Shown here: piece by piece, positions 1 to 14,079 of the stretch | Position numbering within the stretch: position 1 is the stretch's first letter | Layout: each line of letters begins with the position of its first letter | Assembly (NCBI RefSeq): GCF_019733395.1 | Contig: NZ_JAIHOO010000001.1 | Location: 3,844,501 to 3,908,500, forward strand | From: Lysobacter sp. BMK333-48F3 | GTDB taxonomy: Bacteria; Pseudomonadota; Gammaproteobacteria; Xanthomonadales; Xanthomonadaceae | Length of the DNA stretch: 64,000 bases | Direction of reading: 5' to 3' | The notes under the pieces: model-generated | What the model saw: the letters and a program-made list of their open reading frames with translations, nothing else | Databases searched by the model: none | What the model was told of the DNA's origin: nothing | Made by a program: the position numbers and the translations under genes

Positions 1-6
1 GACAGG

Positions 7-1132
<1,126 letters not shown>

Positions 1133-1143
<11 letters not shown>

Positions 1144-1678
1144 GCGGTTGCTGCTGGCCTGCCTGCTGGCGGCAGGCTTTCCGGCCTCGGCGCGACCGCC
1201 TGGGTCGACGGCACTGGAGCGCCTGGCCGAACTGAGCGCGCAACGGCTGCAACTGGCCGATCGGGTCGCGGCGAGCAAGCGTCGCAGCGGCAAGCCGGTC
1301 GAAGACGCGGCGCGCGAAAGCGATCAGCTGCAGCGGCTCGGCGAGGCCGCCGTCGCGCGCGGGCTGCCGCGCGAGGCCGCGACCGGTTTCTTCCGCGCCC
1401 AGTTCGAAGCCAACAAGCTGATCCAGTACCGCCTGCTCGGCGAACCGCCGCGGCGCGACGAGGCCGCGGCCGACCTGGACGCGATCCGCGCGCAGTTGAA
1501 TCGGCTCAACGAGCAACTGCTCGACGCCCTCGGGCCGGGACTGGGCGAAGCCACAGGCGCGGACTGTACGGCGCGGTCGCGGCAGGCGCGCGAGCGGGCG
1601 GCGCGGCGGCAGCGCCTGGACGAGTTGCACCGCATCGCCCTGAGCCGCGCGTTCGGCGATCTGTGCCGCCGGCCCTAG
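1133..1678 (+). CDS. Exported protein of unknown function
   Basis: 181 aa, starting with GTG inside the last codons of the rhodanese-moeB gene, so it is probably co-transcribed and translationally coupled. Residues 1-21 form a signal peptide (basic start, Leu/Ala core, ASA-R cleavage site). The mature part is Arg/Ala/Leu-rich and predicted helical, with two cysteines in the C-terminal half. I recognise no family. Its stop overlaps the stop of the convergent ridA-like gene by 4 bases. Confidence 0.6.
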
Positions 1679-2043
1679 TCGGCGGCGATCGCCTCGATCT
1701 CGACCATCCAGCCTTCCTCGTACAGGTCGGCGATGATCACCGTCAGCGCCGGCGCGTGTTCGCCCAGCACTTCGTGGCGGATCTCGTAATTGCGCTTGCG
1801 CAGCCGGCGTTCGCTCAGATACGTGGTGACCTTGACCAGGTTGGCGTAGGTCATGCCGGCGGCCTCGAGCTGGCGCTCGACGTTGGCCCAGGCGCGCCGG
1901 CACTGGCCGTCGAAGTCCTTGGGCAGGATGCATTCCTCGCACTGCGGCAGCTGGCCGCTGACGAATACCAATCGCTTGAAGCCGGTGATCTCGAGCGCTT
2001 GCGAATACGACACATCGGTAGGACGGATTTCGCGGCGTTGCAT
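1675..2043 (-). CDS. RidA (YjgF/YER057c/UK114) family protein
   Basis: 122 aa, close to the usual RidA length. The YjgF fold is seen in FVSGQLPQ, the helix containing RAWANVERQLEAAG, the strand VKVTTYLSE, and a C-terminal MVEIEAIA strand where this family has its EIEAVA signature. RidA proteins hydrolyse reactive enamine/imine intermediates made by PLP enzymes, but many paralogues have other substrates. The Arg that binds the carboxylate in true RidA is not obvious here, so it is better called a family member than RidA itself. It lies 34 bases downstream of the alpha/beta hydrolase gene on the same strand, probably as an operon. Confidence 0.8.
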   Translation of the reverse strand: MQRREIRPTDVSYSQALEITGFKRLVFVSGQLPQCEECILPKDFDGQCRRAWANVERQLEAAGMTYANLVKVTTYLSERRLRKRNYEIRHEVLGEHAPALTVIIADLYEEGWMVEIEAIAAD

Positions 2044-2077
2044 GGACGGGCCCCGGCGTTGGGAAGCGAAGGACGGA

Positions 2078-2875
2078 TCAGTCGATGAAACCTTGCAAGG
2101 CCTCAGCGTACTCGGGGTACTGGCCGATGTTGTGATGGTCGGCGCCGTTCAACTGCACGACTTCCAGTCCCTGGGTGCGGGTCTGCAGCGAGTAGATCAG
2201 GCGTTGCGTGTTCGGCGGCGGGATCACGTCGTCGTGGCTGGCGCGCACGATCAGGATCGGGCCGAAGTAGTTGCGCAGGTGCTTGACCGATTCGTAGCGG
2301 TCGCGCACCAGCCAGCGCGTCGGCAGCCAGCGGTAGTGCGCCTGCGCGGTCTCGCTGAGGCTGTCGAACGGGGTCACCAGGGCCAGGCGCTCGACCGGGC
2401 GGCGGCTGGCGACATAGCTGGCGACGCCACTGCCGAGGCTGCGGCCGATCACCGCGATCGGCTGCTTGGGATGCTCGCGCGAGACCTGATCGAAGGTGGC
2501 CAGGGCGTCGGCGAACAGCGCGGCTTCCTCGGGACGGCCGTCGCTGGCGCCGAAGCCTCGGTAGGACAGCAGGTAGATGGTGCGATCGGGAAACCACAGC
2601 GCCAGGGTGTCGCGCATGTTCTCGATCCGCTCGGCGTTGCCGCCGAAGTAGATCAACGCCTTGTCGCGGCCCGGGTTGAGGCGCCAGCCGCGCAGCACGA
2701 TGTCGCCGCGGTCGATGGTGTAGTCGGTGGTATTGGCGCGCAGGCGGGTGTTCTGCGGGAAGTACATCAGTTCGCGCTGCTTCACGTACAGCCAGCCGCA
2801 GATGCTGAGGTAACCGGCGGCGGCGACGCCGGCCAGGGCGGCGAGGGACGGGAGCAAACGGGGCGTGCGTGCCAT
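2078..2875 (-). CDS. Membrane-anchored alpha/beta hydrolase
   Basis: 265 aa from the chosen ATG. One N-terminal transmembrane or signal-anchor segment (about 10-28) is followed by an alpha/beta hydrolase fold with the nucleophile elbow GRSLGS, the oxyanion region YFGGNAE and a late His in NGADHHN; an Asp in ASHDDVIP would complete the triad. The layout matches the BEM46/YfhR-like family of membrane-anchored serine hydrolases, whose substrate is unknown. An ATG 12 bases upstream (2887) is also possible, but AGGA abuts it. The catalytic domain should face the periplasm. Confidence 0.8.
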   Translation of the reverse strand: MARTPRLLPSLAALAGVAAAGYLSICGWLYVKQRELMYFPQNTRLRANTTDYTIDRGDIVLRGWRLNPGRDKALIYFGGNAERIENMRDTLALWFPDRTIYLLSYRGFGASDGRPEEAALFADALATFDQVSREHPKQPIAVIGRSLGSGVASYVASRRPVERLALVTPFDSLSETAQAHYRWLPTRWLVRDRYESVKHLRNYFGPILIVRASHDDVIPPPNTQRLIYSLQTRTQGLEVVQLNGADHHNIGQYPEYAEALQGFID

Positions 2876-3187
2876 CGGGCGGAGCATTCCTGGTCGGGGG
2901 CCGCGACGCGGCGGCCCGGGCGGATCGGTTCGATGCGTCGATTCGACGCGTCGGTTCGATAACGTCCCGGCGACGATAACCCGCGCGCTGCCCGCTCGCC
3001 AGGGTGCGGCGGCGATCACGCGCTTTGCACGTTCGGGCGATAGGCTGGCCGCAGGCTCGCGGCGGGCGTCGCGTTGCGGCAGTTAAGCCGCGTGCGGGTA
3101 AGGTCGCCGGCTGCGGATGCGCCGCCTTGCCGGCGCTCGCGCCGAGGCCGTCGACGGGCGGCATCCCCCATCAGGAGAAAGGATTCG

Positions 3188-4213
3188 ATGTTGCGTTCGT
3201 TCGTGCTCGCTTGTGTCCTGTTTTCGGCCAGCGCCTCGGCGTGGGCCGCCGATGCCTGCCCGCGCCTGCGCGGCCAGGCCGGCGCCGCGGAGGCGGCGAC
3301 CCGCATCGCCGCCGCGGCCTGCACCGAGAACCTGCAGTGGTACCGGCCCTTCATCGACACCCAGGGCCGGCTGGCCAGCGCCACCCTGAGCGAGGCCGAG
3401 CGCGCGCGCCTGGAAGACGGCGCGACCGAAACCTGGCGCCGCACCGCCGGCTACTGGCGCGACACCGGGCTGTTGCAGCGCATGGCCGGCTTCGCCGGCG
3501 CCGAGCAGTGCTTCGACCCGTACGGCAGCGCCTACTCGACCGCGGCCTGCCGCTCGTTCCTGATCGACAACCCGTGGTCGGCGGCGTTCGTGTCCTACGT
3601 GATGATGAAGGCCGCGGTACCGGGCTTCCGGCCTTCGGCCAGCCATTACGACTACGTGCGCGACGCCTACCGCAGCCCCGAACAGAGCCCGTTCCAGTAC
3701 CTGGACCCGGCCAGCGCCAACCCGGCGGTCGGCGACCTGCTGTGCGCGGTGCGCTCCAGCACCCGGGTCTACGGCCATGCCGGGCTGACCGCTGCGCTCA
3801 ACGGCGAAGGCGGCCTGAACATGCATTGCGACATCGTCGTCGCGGTCGATCCGGACCACGACGGCAAGGCCTATCTGATCGGCGGCAACGTCCAGCAGGG
3901 CGCGACGATGCGGATGATGGCGGTCAACCGCAACGGCCAGTTCTGGCCGCTGCCGCTGCGCAGCGACACCCAGGTGGAGTGCTCGCCCGACACCGTCTCG
4001 GCCTGCGACATGAACAAGATGGACTGGGCGGCGCTGCTCAAGCTCAAGCCGCAGGCCGCGCTGGCGACGCTGGCGCCGCCGCAGCCGTTGTTCGCCCCGC
4101 AACAGGCCCCGGCCAGCCAGCCGCAGGGCTGCTGCGTGCAATGCGTGGTCGGTTCCGGCGTGCCGCGTTGTCCGAATCCCAATACCCCGTCGCTGCGGCC
4201 GCAGCAGGAGTGA
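3188..4213 (+). CDS. DUF2272-family exported protein
   Basis: 341 aa, with AGGAG 10 bases before the ATG. Residues 1-20 are a signal peptide ending in AWA-AD. The core matches DUF2272: a WSAAFVSYVMMKA segment, then FRPSASHYDYVRDAYR, and a later HCDIVVAVD segment, a pattern reminiscent of NlpC/P60 or CHAP cysteine peptidases although no member's activity is known to me. A Pro/Gln-rich tail (about 300-341) contains CCVQC. Probably periplasmic. The upstream neighbour is divergent, so it is likely monocistronic. Confidence 0.75.
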   Translation: MLRSFVLACVLFSASASAWAADACPRLRGQAGAAEAATRIAAAACTENLQWYRPFIDTQGRLASATLSEAERARLEDGATETWRRTAGYWRDTGLLQRMAGFAGAEQCFDPYGSAYSTAACRSFLIDNPWSAAFVSYVMMKAAVPGFRPSASHYDYVRDAYRSPEQSPFQYLDPASANPAVGDLLCAVRSSTRVYGHAGLTAALNGEGGLNMHCDIVVAVDPDHDGKAYLIGGNVQQGATMRMMAVNRNGQFWPLPLRSDTQVECSPDTVSACDMNKMDWAALLKLKPQAALATLAPPQPLFAPQQAPASQPQGCCVQCVVGSGVPRCPNPNTPSLRPQQE

Positions 4214-4446
4214 GGGGCGGGAGTCGGGAATCGGGAGTTGGGAATTGGGAATCGGGAATCGCACCGCGGCGGGGTAGGAGCGGTGTCTCACCGGGATTTC
4301 CTGCGGTCACAAGCCGCGACCGCCATGCCCCGACCCCGCGGCGTACATCCCCTGTAGGAGCGGCGTCCCACGGGATTTCCTCCGGTCATAAGCCGCGACC
4401 GCCGAAGCGGCGTACGCGAGCGCCAGCGGCCGAAGCCGCGGCTGCC
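4214..4446. repeat. GGGAATC array plus two TAGGAGCGG repeats
   Basis: No gene here. 4216-4262 is a short array of GGGA(A/G)T(C/T) units. It is followed by two diverged copies of a dispersed element at about 4274-4323 and 4352-4410, each starting TAGGAGCGG and ending in an AAGCCGCGACCGCC segment that can pair with the start. The same words recur near 14.4, 23.45, 44.7 and 61.0 kb. The pattern resembles REP/BIME elements. Confidence 0.7.
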
Positions 4447-4782
4447 TCAACCGTGCCGCTGCTGCGCCGCCTCGAACGCGGCCAACTGCTCCGGCGTCGC
4501 TTCCTTCTGGTGCTGCGCCTTCCACTGCGCGAACGGCATGCCGTACACGGCCTCGCGCGCCTCGTCCTTGCTCATGGCGATGCCGCGCGCCTCGGCGGCC
4601 TCGCGGTACCAGTCGGCCAGGCAGTTGCGGCAGAAGCCGGCCAGGATCATCAGGTCGATGTTCTGCACCTCCGGGCGCTCCTGCATCAGATGGGCGAGCA
4701 GGCGGCGGAAGGCGGCGGCCTCGATGGCCAGGGTTTCGTGATCGAGCGGGGCGTGGTCGGCGGGCGGGGCAGGCTGGGTCAT
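4447..4782 (-). CDS. DUF1244 family protein
   Basis: 111 aa. It has the DUF1244 core: an FRRLLAHLMQERPEVQNIDLM helix region, the conserved AGFCRNCLADWY with paired cysteines, then an AREAVYGMPF segment. The family consists of small cytosolic proteins of unknown role, found widely in proteobacteria. The C-terminus is Gln/Ala-rich. It is divergent from folD and separated from it by about 137 bases of degenerate GGGAAC-type repeats. Confidence 0.85.
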   Translation of the reverse strand: MTQPAPPADHAPLDHETLAIEAAAFRRLLAHLMQERPEVQNIDLMILAGFCRNCLADWYREAAEARGIAMSKDEAREAVYGMPFAQWKAQHQKEATPEQLAAFEAAQQRHG

Positions 4783-4919
4783 GGCGGGGCTCGCAAGGCG
4801 GAACGGGGCGGCAGCGGCGGAACCGGCGTGGGGAACCGGCGTGAGAAGCAGGCGCGGGGAACCGGCGCTGGGAATAGGCGATAATGCGCGGCCCCGACTC
4901 TACCTCAGCGCCGATCCGC

Positions 4920-5801
4920 ATGACGTCTACTCCGCACCCGGCCCGCATTCTCGACGGCAAACGCATCGCCGACGAACTGCTCGACAATCTCAAGGCCCAG
5001 GTCGACGCGCGCATCGCCGCCGGCAAGGCCCGGCCGGGGCTGGCGGTGGTGCTGGTCGGCAACGACCCGGCCTCCAGCGTGTACGTGCGCAACAAGCGCC
5101 GCGCCGCGCAGAAGGTCGGGATCCGGGCGATCGACTACGACCTGCCGGCCGACACCGACGACGCCGCGCTGCTGGCGCTGATCGACCGGCTCAACGCCGA
5201 CCCCGAGGTGCACGGCATCCTGGTCCAGCTGCCGCTGCCGGACCGCCGCGACGCCACCGCGCTGATCCACCGCATCGACCCGCGCAAGGACGTCGACGGC
5301 TTCCATCCCGAGAACGTCGGCCACCTGGTGCTGCGCCAGTTCGGCCTGCGGCCCTGCACCCCGCGCGGCATCACCACCCTGCTGGGCTATACCGACCGGC
5401 CGGTGCGCGGGCAGAGCGCGACGATCGTGGGGGTCAGCAACCACGTCGGCCGGCCGATGGCGCTGGAACTGCTGATCGCCGGCTGCACCGTCACCAGCTG
5501 CCACAAGTTCACCCCGGCCGCGGTGCTGGAGCAGTCGGTGCGCAACGCCGACATCCTGGTGGTCGCGGTCGGCCGTCCCGACCTGATCCCCGGCGAATGG
5601 GTCAAGCCCGGCGCCGTGGTCATCGACGTCGGCATCAACCGTCTCGACGACGGCCGCCTGGTCGGCGACGTCGGCTTCGCCGCCGCGGCCGAGCGCGCCA
5701 GCTGGATCACCCCGGTCCCGGGCGGGGTCGGGCCGATGACCGTGGCCACCCTGATGCAGAACACCCTGGAAGCGGCCGAGGCTGCCGACCAGGCGGGCTG
5801 A
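4920..5801 (+). CDS. folD: Methylenetetrahydrofolate dehydrogenase/cyclohydrolase
   Basis: 293 aa, the usual length. FolD interconverts 5,10-methylene-THF and 10-formyl-THF using NADP in the cytosol. The folate site includes YVRNK (Y55, K59), QLPLP and KDVDGFHP. The Rossmann domain has [15 protein letters not shown], and the end carries [17 protein letters not shown] chose the ATG at 4920, where homology begins, over the in-frame ATG at 4884. About 600 bases of repeats separate it from guaB, so it is probably transcribed alone. Confidence 0.96.
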   Translation: MTSTPHPARILDGKRIADELLDNLKAQVDARIAAGKARPGLAVVLVGNDPASSVYVRNKRRAAQKVGIRAIDYDLPADTDDAALLALIDRLNADPEVHGILVQLPLPDRRDATALIHRIDPRKDVDGFHPENVGHLVLRQFGLRPCTPRGITTLLGYTDRPVRGQSATIVGVSNHVGRPMALELLIAGCTVTSCHKFTPAAVLEQSVRNADILVVAVGRPDLIPGEWVKPGAVVIDVGINRLDDGRLVGDVGFAAAAERASWITPVPGGVGPMTVATLMQNTLEAAEAADQAG

Positions 5802-7862
<2,061 letters not shown>

Positions 7863-7867
7863 CGCCG

Positions 7868-7958
7868 GCGCTCGAGAATCGGGAGTCGAGAGTCGGGAAT
7901 CGACGACCGCGCAGCCGCCTCACTCCCGATTCCCCATTCCCGATTCCCCACTCCCGGC
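7868..7958. repeat. GGGAATC-type repeat array in guaB-guaA gap
   Basis: Both orientations occur: GGGAGTCG/GGGAATCG units at 7877-7900, and the complementary CGATTCCCCATTCCCGATTCCC form at 7925-7955. RNA from the two halves could fold back. Similar arrays lie at 4216, 29136 and 63718. Confidence 0.65.
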
Positions 7959-7961
7959 CTT

Positions 7962-9530
<1,569 letters not shown>

Positions 9531-9926
9531 AAGCAGATCCTTCCGGAGGCTATCGCCACCTGTCGAGAATCATGCATAACGTGTCGATTTAATCAGTTTC
9601 TGGGTGGTATTTTTGCCGCGCGTCGCGCGTCATGGCGAGGCATCCGACGCCGCCGTTGGGGGGCACTTGGTCGGAGTCGTCGTCGGCATGAGAGGTACAT
9701 AGAGGTCTTTGAGCTACGACGTCTTCGCCGGCGCGTCGATCTTGCAGCCTGCGGGCCACCGCACGGAACGGGTGATCCTGGGATTCAACCTGGGCGCGAG
9801 CTCTGAGTGCAAAAGGGCGCCGAGCCGCCGTGCGCAGCGGCTCGCAGATCGGGCGCTATCCCGATCCCAGATGCTTCTAGCGCCGTGCGAAGTTACTTTC
9901 GTGAGCGAGCAAGAACGCTCCCTGTA
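9531..9926. other. Gene-free gap after guaA
   Basis: About 400 bases between guaA and the convergent lipoprotein gene. Base composition drops here (for example the AT-richer stretch 9560-9615), marking the edge of the accessory protease cassette. The open frames across it have no good start site and no recognisable product. I see no clear terminator, integrase or attachment-site repeat. Confidence 0.5.
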
Positions 9927-11012
9927 TCACGATCCGGGCATTGTGAGGCCTGCGCAGAGTGCGTCCGAGGTTTTGTCCCCCAGGCCATCGCTCAAGGCAA
10001 TGATGCATGCCTGCAATTTTTGTTTCTGCAGCTCATTCATCACCTTCTGTGTGTCGGCTTGGGATTCCTTCAAGCCCGTGGACTTGAACGCGTCGAAGAA
10101 CGAGCCGAGAGCGGACACATAGGCGCGCAACAGGTCTGCAGGAATCTTCAGGGCGGCGATGGCTTCGCTGTCGGTCTTCTGCTTGTGCTTGGTCAGGACC
10201 CCGTCCGTGAAGGTCGTGGTGTTGTCGGTCGAGGCAAACAGGGCACGGGGAAGCTTGACGTAATACGTTGGTGATTCGTCCGGCAACATGACGATCGCTT
10301 CCTTTACCACTGTCCCGAGCTGGGCCCGCACCACGTAGGGCATGTTCACGCGATAGAAATACCCGTTGGTTTCGGTGGGAACGGGGCGTTTCGTGGCGGT
10401 GGTCGGACAGGGTGCAGGATTCCACCCGGCCCGCCGCACCTTGACGGTGACCGGGCACGTCGGGGTGACCTGCAGCGTGACCTCGCCATTCCCCGTCGCA
10501 TCGAGCCGCACGCTATCGGTCATCCCCCCGATGTCGATGTATGTGGTCAAGTTCGCCAGGCCGGTGACAGGACAAGGCGGCGGCTTCGTGTCCTTCGAAG
10601 ATCCCGTGGGTCCGCTAGATGTGGCCAGAGATGCCGCGTCTTTCGCGAGCGCCTTGATGAATTCGTCGATCTCGCTGGTGTACTTTGCAGACGTCGTCGA
10701 CAGCAGGCCCTCCTCGGTGACGTTGATCTCCGCATCGGTTTCTCCGACGCCGTTGCGTCCGATTTTGGCCACATAGGTAGCGGCTTGGGCATCGGCGAAG
10801 GCCTTGCCTTGATGCACCGTCAACACCGGTTGCTTGCCTTCCTCGAAAGCGACGCCGATGTTGATGCCCCGTTTCGGCAATCGGTAGACCAAGCCGTCGT
10901 CCCTGGCGGTGGGGGGCTTGCCGGCCTGGTGGGAGCGGACGCTGGCGCATCCGGACAGCGCGATCGCAATGGCCAGCAAGCTCGTCAAACAAACGCTTCC
11001 GCTGCGCTTCAT
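9927..11012 (-). CDS. Lipoprotein of unknown function in protease cassette
   Basis: 361 aa. A type II signal peptide ends in the lipobox LSGC, so it is predicted to be anchored in the outer or inner membrane. AGGA precedes the chosen ATG by about 8 bases. I recognise no domain. The middle is beta-rich with Cys residues (PPCPVTG, TPTCPV, NPAPCPTT), and the C-terminus is helical (residues about 290-345). It is the last gene of a three-gene set behind two exported serine proteases, 11 bases after the subtilisin-like gene ends. That spacing suggests a shared job, perhaps as a periplasmic anchor, substrate or inhibitor, which is inference. Confidence 0.7.
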   Translation of the reverse strand: MKRSGSVCLTSLLAIAIALSGCASVRSHQAGKPPTARDDGLVYRLPKRGINIGVAFEEGKQPVLTVHQGKAFADAQAATYVAKIGRNGVGETDAEINVTEEGLLSTTSAKYTSEIDEFIKALAKDAASLATSSGPTGSSKDTKPPPCPVTGLANLTTYIDIGGMTDSVRLDATGNGEVTLQVTPTCPVTVKVRRAGWNPAPCPTTATKRPVPTETNGYFYRVNMPYVVRAQLGTVVKEAIVMLPDESPTYYVKLPRALFASTDNTTTFTDGVLTKHKQKTDSEAIAALKIPADLLRAYVSALGSFFDAFKSTGLKESQADTQKVMNELQKQKLQACIIALSDGLGDKTSDALCAGLTMPGS

Positions 11013-11023
11013 CTCGAGTCCTC

Positions 11024-13060
11024 TCAACGCAGTTTCGATGCGAACACGACGTTCGTGACGTCGCGCATGGGGATGGGAATTTCAGCAGCGTCCTGCAAGC
11101 GGTCGTAGCCCGTCGGCGTCAGCTCGTGGGTGGGCCGCAGCACGACCTTGGCGCCGGCGTTGACGATCGCCCGGCACGGCGGCTTCAGGGTGTCGTTCTC
11201 CTTGCCCGCGAAGAGAAGGAGGCCCGCCTCGGTGCGCTTGATCGACCATAGGTCGTCGGCGCGCTGAGGATCGTGGTCGCCGGACCTCGGTGGGCATTCG
11301 AGCCCTTCGACGCGGACCACTTCCCCGAGCATGGCTTTCCCGCTGGTGCTCTGCACGTAGTCGTCGAACACGTACATCGCGATCGCCGGATTGACGCGGA
11401 CGCCGAATGCCGTCGCCTCCAGATCCTGCGGTGCAAGAGTGTCGCCGCTCGCGATTAGTCGTGCCTTGAGGTCCAACGGCGTTGCGTTCTGCATCAGATG
11501 GCCGAGCAGCGAGGACACGAACGTCACCTGCGGTGCCGACTGCGAGGTTCCGCTGAGGCTGGTAAGTTCTTTCATGTCCGTCCAGGATTCGATCATGCAA
11601 CCCGGTGCGGCGATGTCGACCTTGTCTCCGCGGTTGCTGAAGCGCGCGATGCGGCCGTTGCCATCCAGCGCGGCAACGGTTACGACATTGGCGGCCGACC
11701 TGCCTCCGAGGATCGCCGGATACACCCGCCGAATCTCGACGTCGCCGCCATCATTGCCCGCCGCAACGACGAAGAGGGCTTGCGGGCGGGTTTGAACCAA
11801 GGTCAGAAATGCCGCCCGCACATCGTTTGCGCTGGTGTTGGAGCCGGCGCCGTCGTAGGCCAGGCTCATATTGACGATCCAGGGCCTGTTCGCGTCGATT
11901 TGCTGGCCGAGGACCAGTTGTGCGCCGTTGAAGGGAGTGTGGTTGGCGTCAGCGACATTGAGTACGGTCAGTCGGACCGATTGCGCCAGGACGTCCGACT
12001 TGTCCTTTTTGGTCGCACCGGATTTAGGGAAGTCGGGGCCGCCCAGGATGAGGCCGGCGACGTGCGTGCCGTGGCCATAGACGCCGGGGCGCGACTCGGC
12101 ACCTTTCTCGGTGATCGCCGGGTGCTTGCTCTCCAGTGTGTAGGACTTGGCGATCTCGCCTTCCGTGCCTACCGCGAAGAAGTCCGGGTCGAATGCACTG
12201 TTGACGAACATTCCATGGTTGGGATCGGCGCCGAGGAAGCCGTTGTCAACGACCATCACGTCGACTTCCCTCCTTTGGGCCCTTGGGTGATTCCGGCTAT
12301 ATGTCAGGGCGCGCTCGACGTCTTCGCCGTTCATGGCGGCGCTCGCTAGAGCGCACCGGAAGTCCAGGTGGCTGGCGAAGCGGGCCTCGCTGGCCTCGAT
12401 CGGAACGACGAATTTCCCCGGGGATGCGATGGCCGTCTTGACGCTCGTCGCGGCCTTGATGTCACCGGAAAGCTGACTCGCGAGGTTTGCCGCGTCGGCT
12501 CCGGAGACCGTGAGCAGCACTGGCTGGGTGATGTAGCTCGGACGGAGGACGTCGCCGCGATGAAGCTTCGCGAGCTCTTCCAGCGGCCTGCCGAAAAAGT
12601 CCGTCAGTTGCTTGTCGTCGGGCTTCTTCCCCGTCATCCGTTCGTACAGCGTCGCCGCGTTGTCGTTTTCCTGCACGACGATATCGATCGGAGTCTTGCT
12701 GCTGGCCGCGTCGTAGACATACAGGCACGCAGGGAGCTTGTCGGGCGCGCCGGGGGCGTCCAGCCGCATCTCGAGATCTATGTCGGAGATGCCATTGGCT
12801 TTCTCGAGCTCGCTGACATAACCGTCCTGTACGGACCCGCAGGCCCGTTCGATGGCCTGCTTGACCGTCGCGCCGGTGGCCCTTTCATCGCGCGAGATCG
12901 TTGTGGCGTCGGCACGCTCAGCGACCGTCTTAACCATTTCGAGGCTGACGTCTTGCTTCACCGCCCGGGCCAGGATCTTGTGGAGATCCACCGGATCTGC
13001 GCCTGCGTTGGGTACGATGAAGAGGGTGAGGACAAAGGCCCAGGCACGACATGTCGTCAT
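11024..13060 (-). CDS. Exported subtilisin-like (S8) serine protease
   Basis: 678 aa. A signal peptide (1-21) is followed by a ~240-residue pro- or accessory region and an S8 catalytic domain (about 265-550). The triad is visible: Asp272 in VMVVDNGF, His330 in YGHGTHVAG, Ser506 in LSGTSQSAP, with oxyanion Asn436 in VAAGNDGG. A C-terminal region of about 120 residues contains paired cysteines. The start was chosen because AGGAGC lies just upstream, inside the end of the trypsin-like gene. The start lies two bases past that gene's stop, so translation is probably coupled. GC looks lower than in surrounding core genes, consistent with acquisition. Confidence 0.9.
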   Translation of the reverse strand: MTTCRAWAFVLTLFIVPNAGADPVDLHKILARAVKQDVSLEMVKTVAERADATTISRDERATGATVKQAIERACGSVQDGYVSELEKANGISDIDLEMRLDAPGAPDKLPACLYVYDAASSKTPIDIVVQENDNAATLYERMTGKKPDDKQLTDFFGRPLEELAKLHRGDVLRPSYITQPVLLTVSGADAANLASQLSGDIKAATSVKTAIASPGKFVVPIEASEARFASHLDFRCALASAAMNGEDVERALTYSRNHPRAQRREVDVMVVDNGFLGADPNHGMFVNSAFDPDFFAVGTEGEIAKSYTLESKHPAITEKGAESRPGVYGHGTHVAGLILGGPDFPKSGATKKDKSDVLAQSVRLTVLNVADANHTPFNGAQLVLGQQIDANRPWIVNMSLAYDGAGSNTSANDVRAAFLTLVQTRPQALFVVAAGNDGGDVEIRRVYPAILGGRSAANVVTVAALDGNGRIARFSNRGDKVDIAAPGCMIESWTDMKELTSLSGTSQSAPQVTFVSSLLGHLMQNATPLDLKARLIASGDTLAPQDLEATAFGVRVNPAIAMYVFDDYVQSTSGKAMLGEVVRVEGLECPPRSGDHDPQRADDLWSIKRTEAGLLLFAGKENDTLKPPCRAIVNAGAKVVLRPTHELTPTGYDRLQDAAEIPIPMRDVTNVVFASKLR

Positions 13061-13062
13061 GG

Positions 13063-14058
13063 TTAGCTCCTGCACGGAAAGGTGCCTGCGTCGCGAGTCA
13101 CGCCGCAAACGATCGGTGCTTGGCGCGCGTTGCGTCCTTGCCACTCCCGGATCCACTCTCGGAACGTGGCTGTGCCCGTTGCGGCGATCTTCGACACGAT
13201 GTGATCGGTGCGTCCGGAGGCGCCGGGTGCGATAGCGGAGTTGACGCCCGCGATGCGCCGGGAGCCGGTCGGCTTGAGCGCCGACACGCCGAGGAACATG
13301 GGGCCGCCCGAATCACCGGGGCAAAGTGCCGGCGTTGGCTTCCCCGTGGATTCGATCAGCGCGTACGCGCCGTCGCTCAGCCGGCGTTTCGGTCCGCGCG
13401 CAATGCTGGCGTCGCCGATCCGAAGAATCTTGGCCGACGCGGTGGAGACGATCTTGCGGTTGACGATCCTTACGTCTATGCACCCATAGCCGGTCAGCAA
13501 GACAGGGCTTCGGCGAGCAAGCGTGCTTGATGTGTCAAGAACCTCGAAGCGCATGTCGGCGATTGCCTTCGGGACGTCTCCGCGATAATCGATGATGCAC
13601 AAGGCGTAGTCTTCGGCCCCGCGTGGCGACGACGCATCGCGGACAAGCTCGCGTCTGACATAGGTCGGGTGCCGTTCGCAGAGCATCGGAAAGCGCTTTC
13701 CTAGCCTTTCCAGCATCGCGTCTCGCGGCTTGCCCTGTTTGTCCTCGACGCAATGTGCGGCGGTCAGCAGGATGTTGGGTCCGATCAGCGCGCCCGAACA
13801 CGAATCTTCGCCAAATGTGGCGAAAACGAGCGCGGGCCAGTCGCCGCGATTGACCTGGGTGCCGTTGGAAAGCGTGAACCTGCCGGAAGGCAGTTGCTCG
13901 TCTGCGAGCGCGAACGAGATCGTCTCCGCGGCTAGCATTTCCGTGGCGTTCGGCATGGCCGGAGTCGCGGGAGTTGCATGCGCGGTCTGTCCAGCCGCTG
14001 GGCTGCAGACAATAAGAGCCAGACAGGCGGCGAAGCGCTTCCAACCAAAGGCTCGCAT
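13063..14058 (-). CDS. Exported trypsin-like (S1) serine protease
   Basis: 331 aa. A signal peptide at about 1-24 is followed by a chymotrypsin fold: CSGALIGPNILLTAAHC supplies the His, an Asp lies in AEDYALCIID, and CPGDSGGP supplies the Ser. Several cysteines could form disulfides, as expected for a periplasmic or secreted enzyme. A ~40-residue segment before the catalytic domain may be a propeptide. It is the first gene of the protease-protease-lipoprotein set. One protease may activate the other, as in zymogen cascades, but that is inference. Confidence 0.88.
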   Translation of the reverse strand: MRAFGWKRFAACLALIVCSPAAGQTAHATPATPAMPNATEMLAAETISFALADEQLPSGRFTLSNGTQVNRGDWPALVFATFGEDSCSGALIGPNILLTAAHCVEDKQGKPRDAMLERLGKRFPMLCERHPTYVRRELVRDASSPRGAEDYALCIIDYRGDVPKAIADMRFEVLDTSSTLARRSPVLLTGYGCIDVRIVNRKIVSTASAKILRIGDASIARGPKRRLSDGAYALIESTGKPTPALCPGDSGGPMFLGVSALKPTGSRRIAGVNSAIAPGASGRTDHIVSKIAATGTATFREWIREWQGRNARQAPIVCGVTRDAGTFPCRS

Positions 14059-14079
14059 CGCAAGACGAAGTGGTTGCAC

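Noticed and set aside
1675..2043. RidA proper with catalytic Arg
   Set aside because: Family fold fits, but the key Arg was not clearly visible, so no specific gene symbol was given.
9709..10122. 137-aa plus-strand gene
   Set aside because: Its 3' half is antisense to the lipoprotein gene, no ribosome site precedes its start, and no family is apparent.
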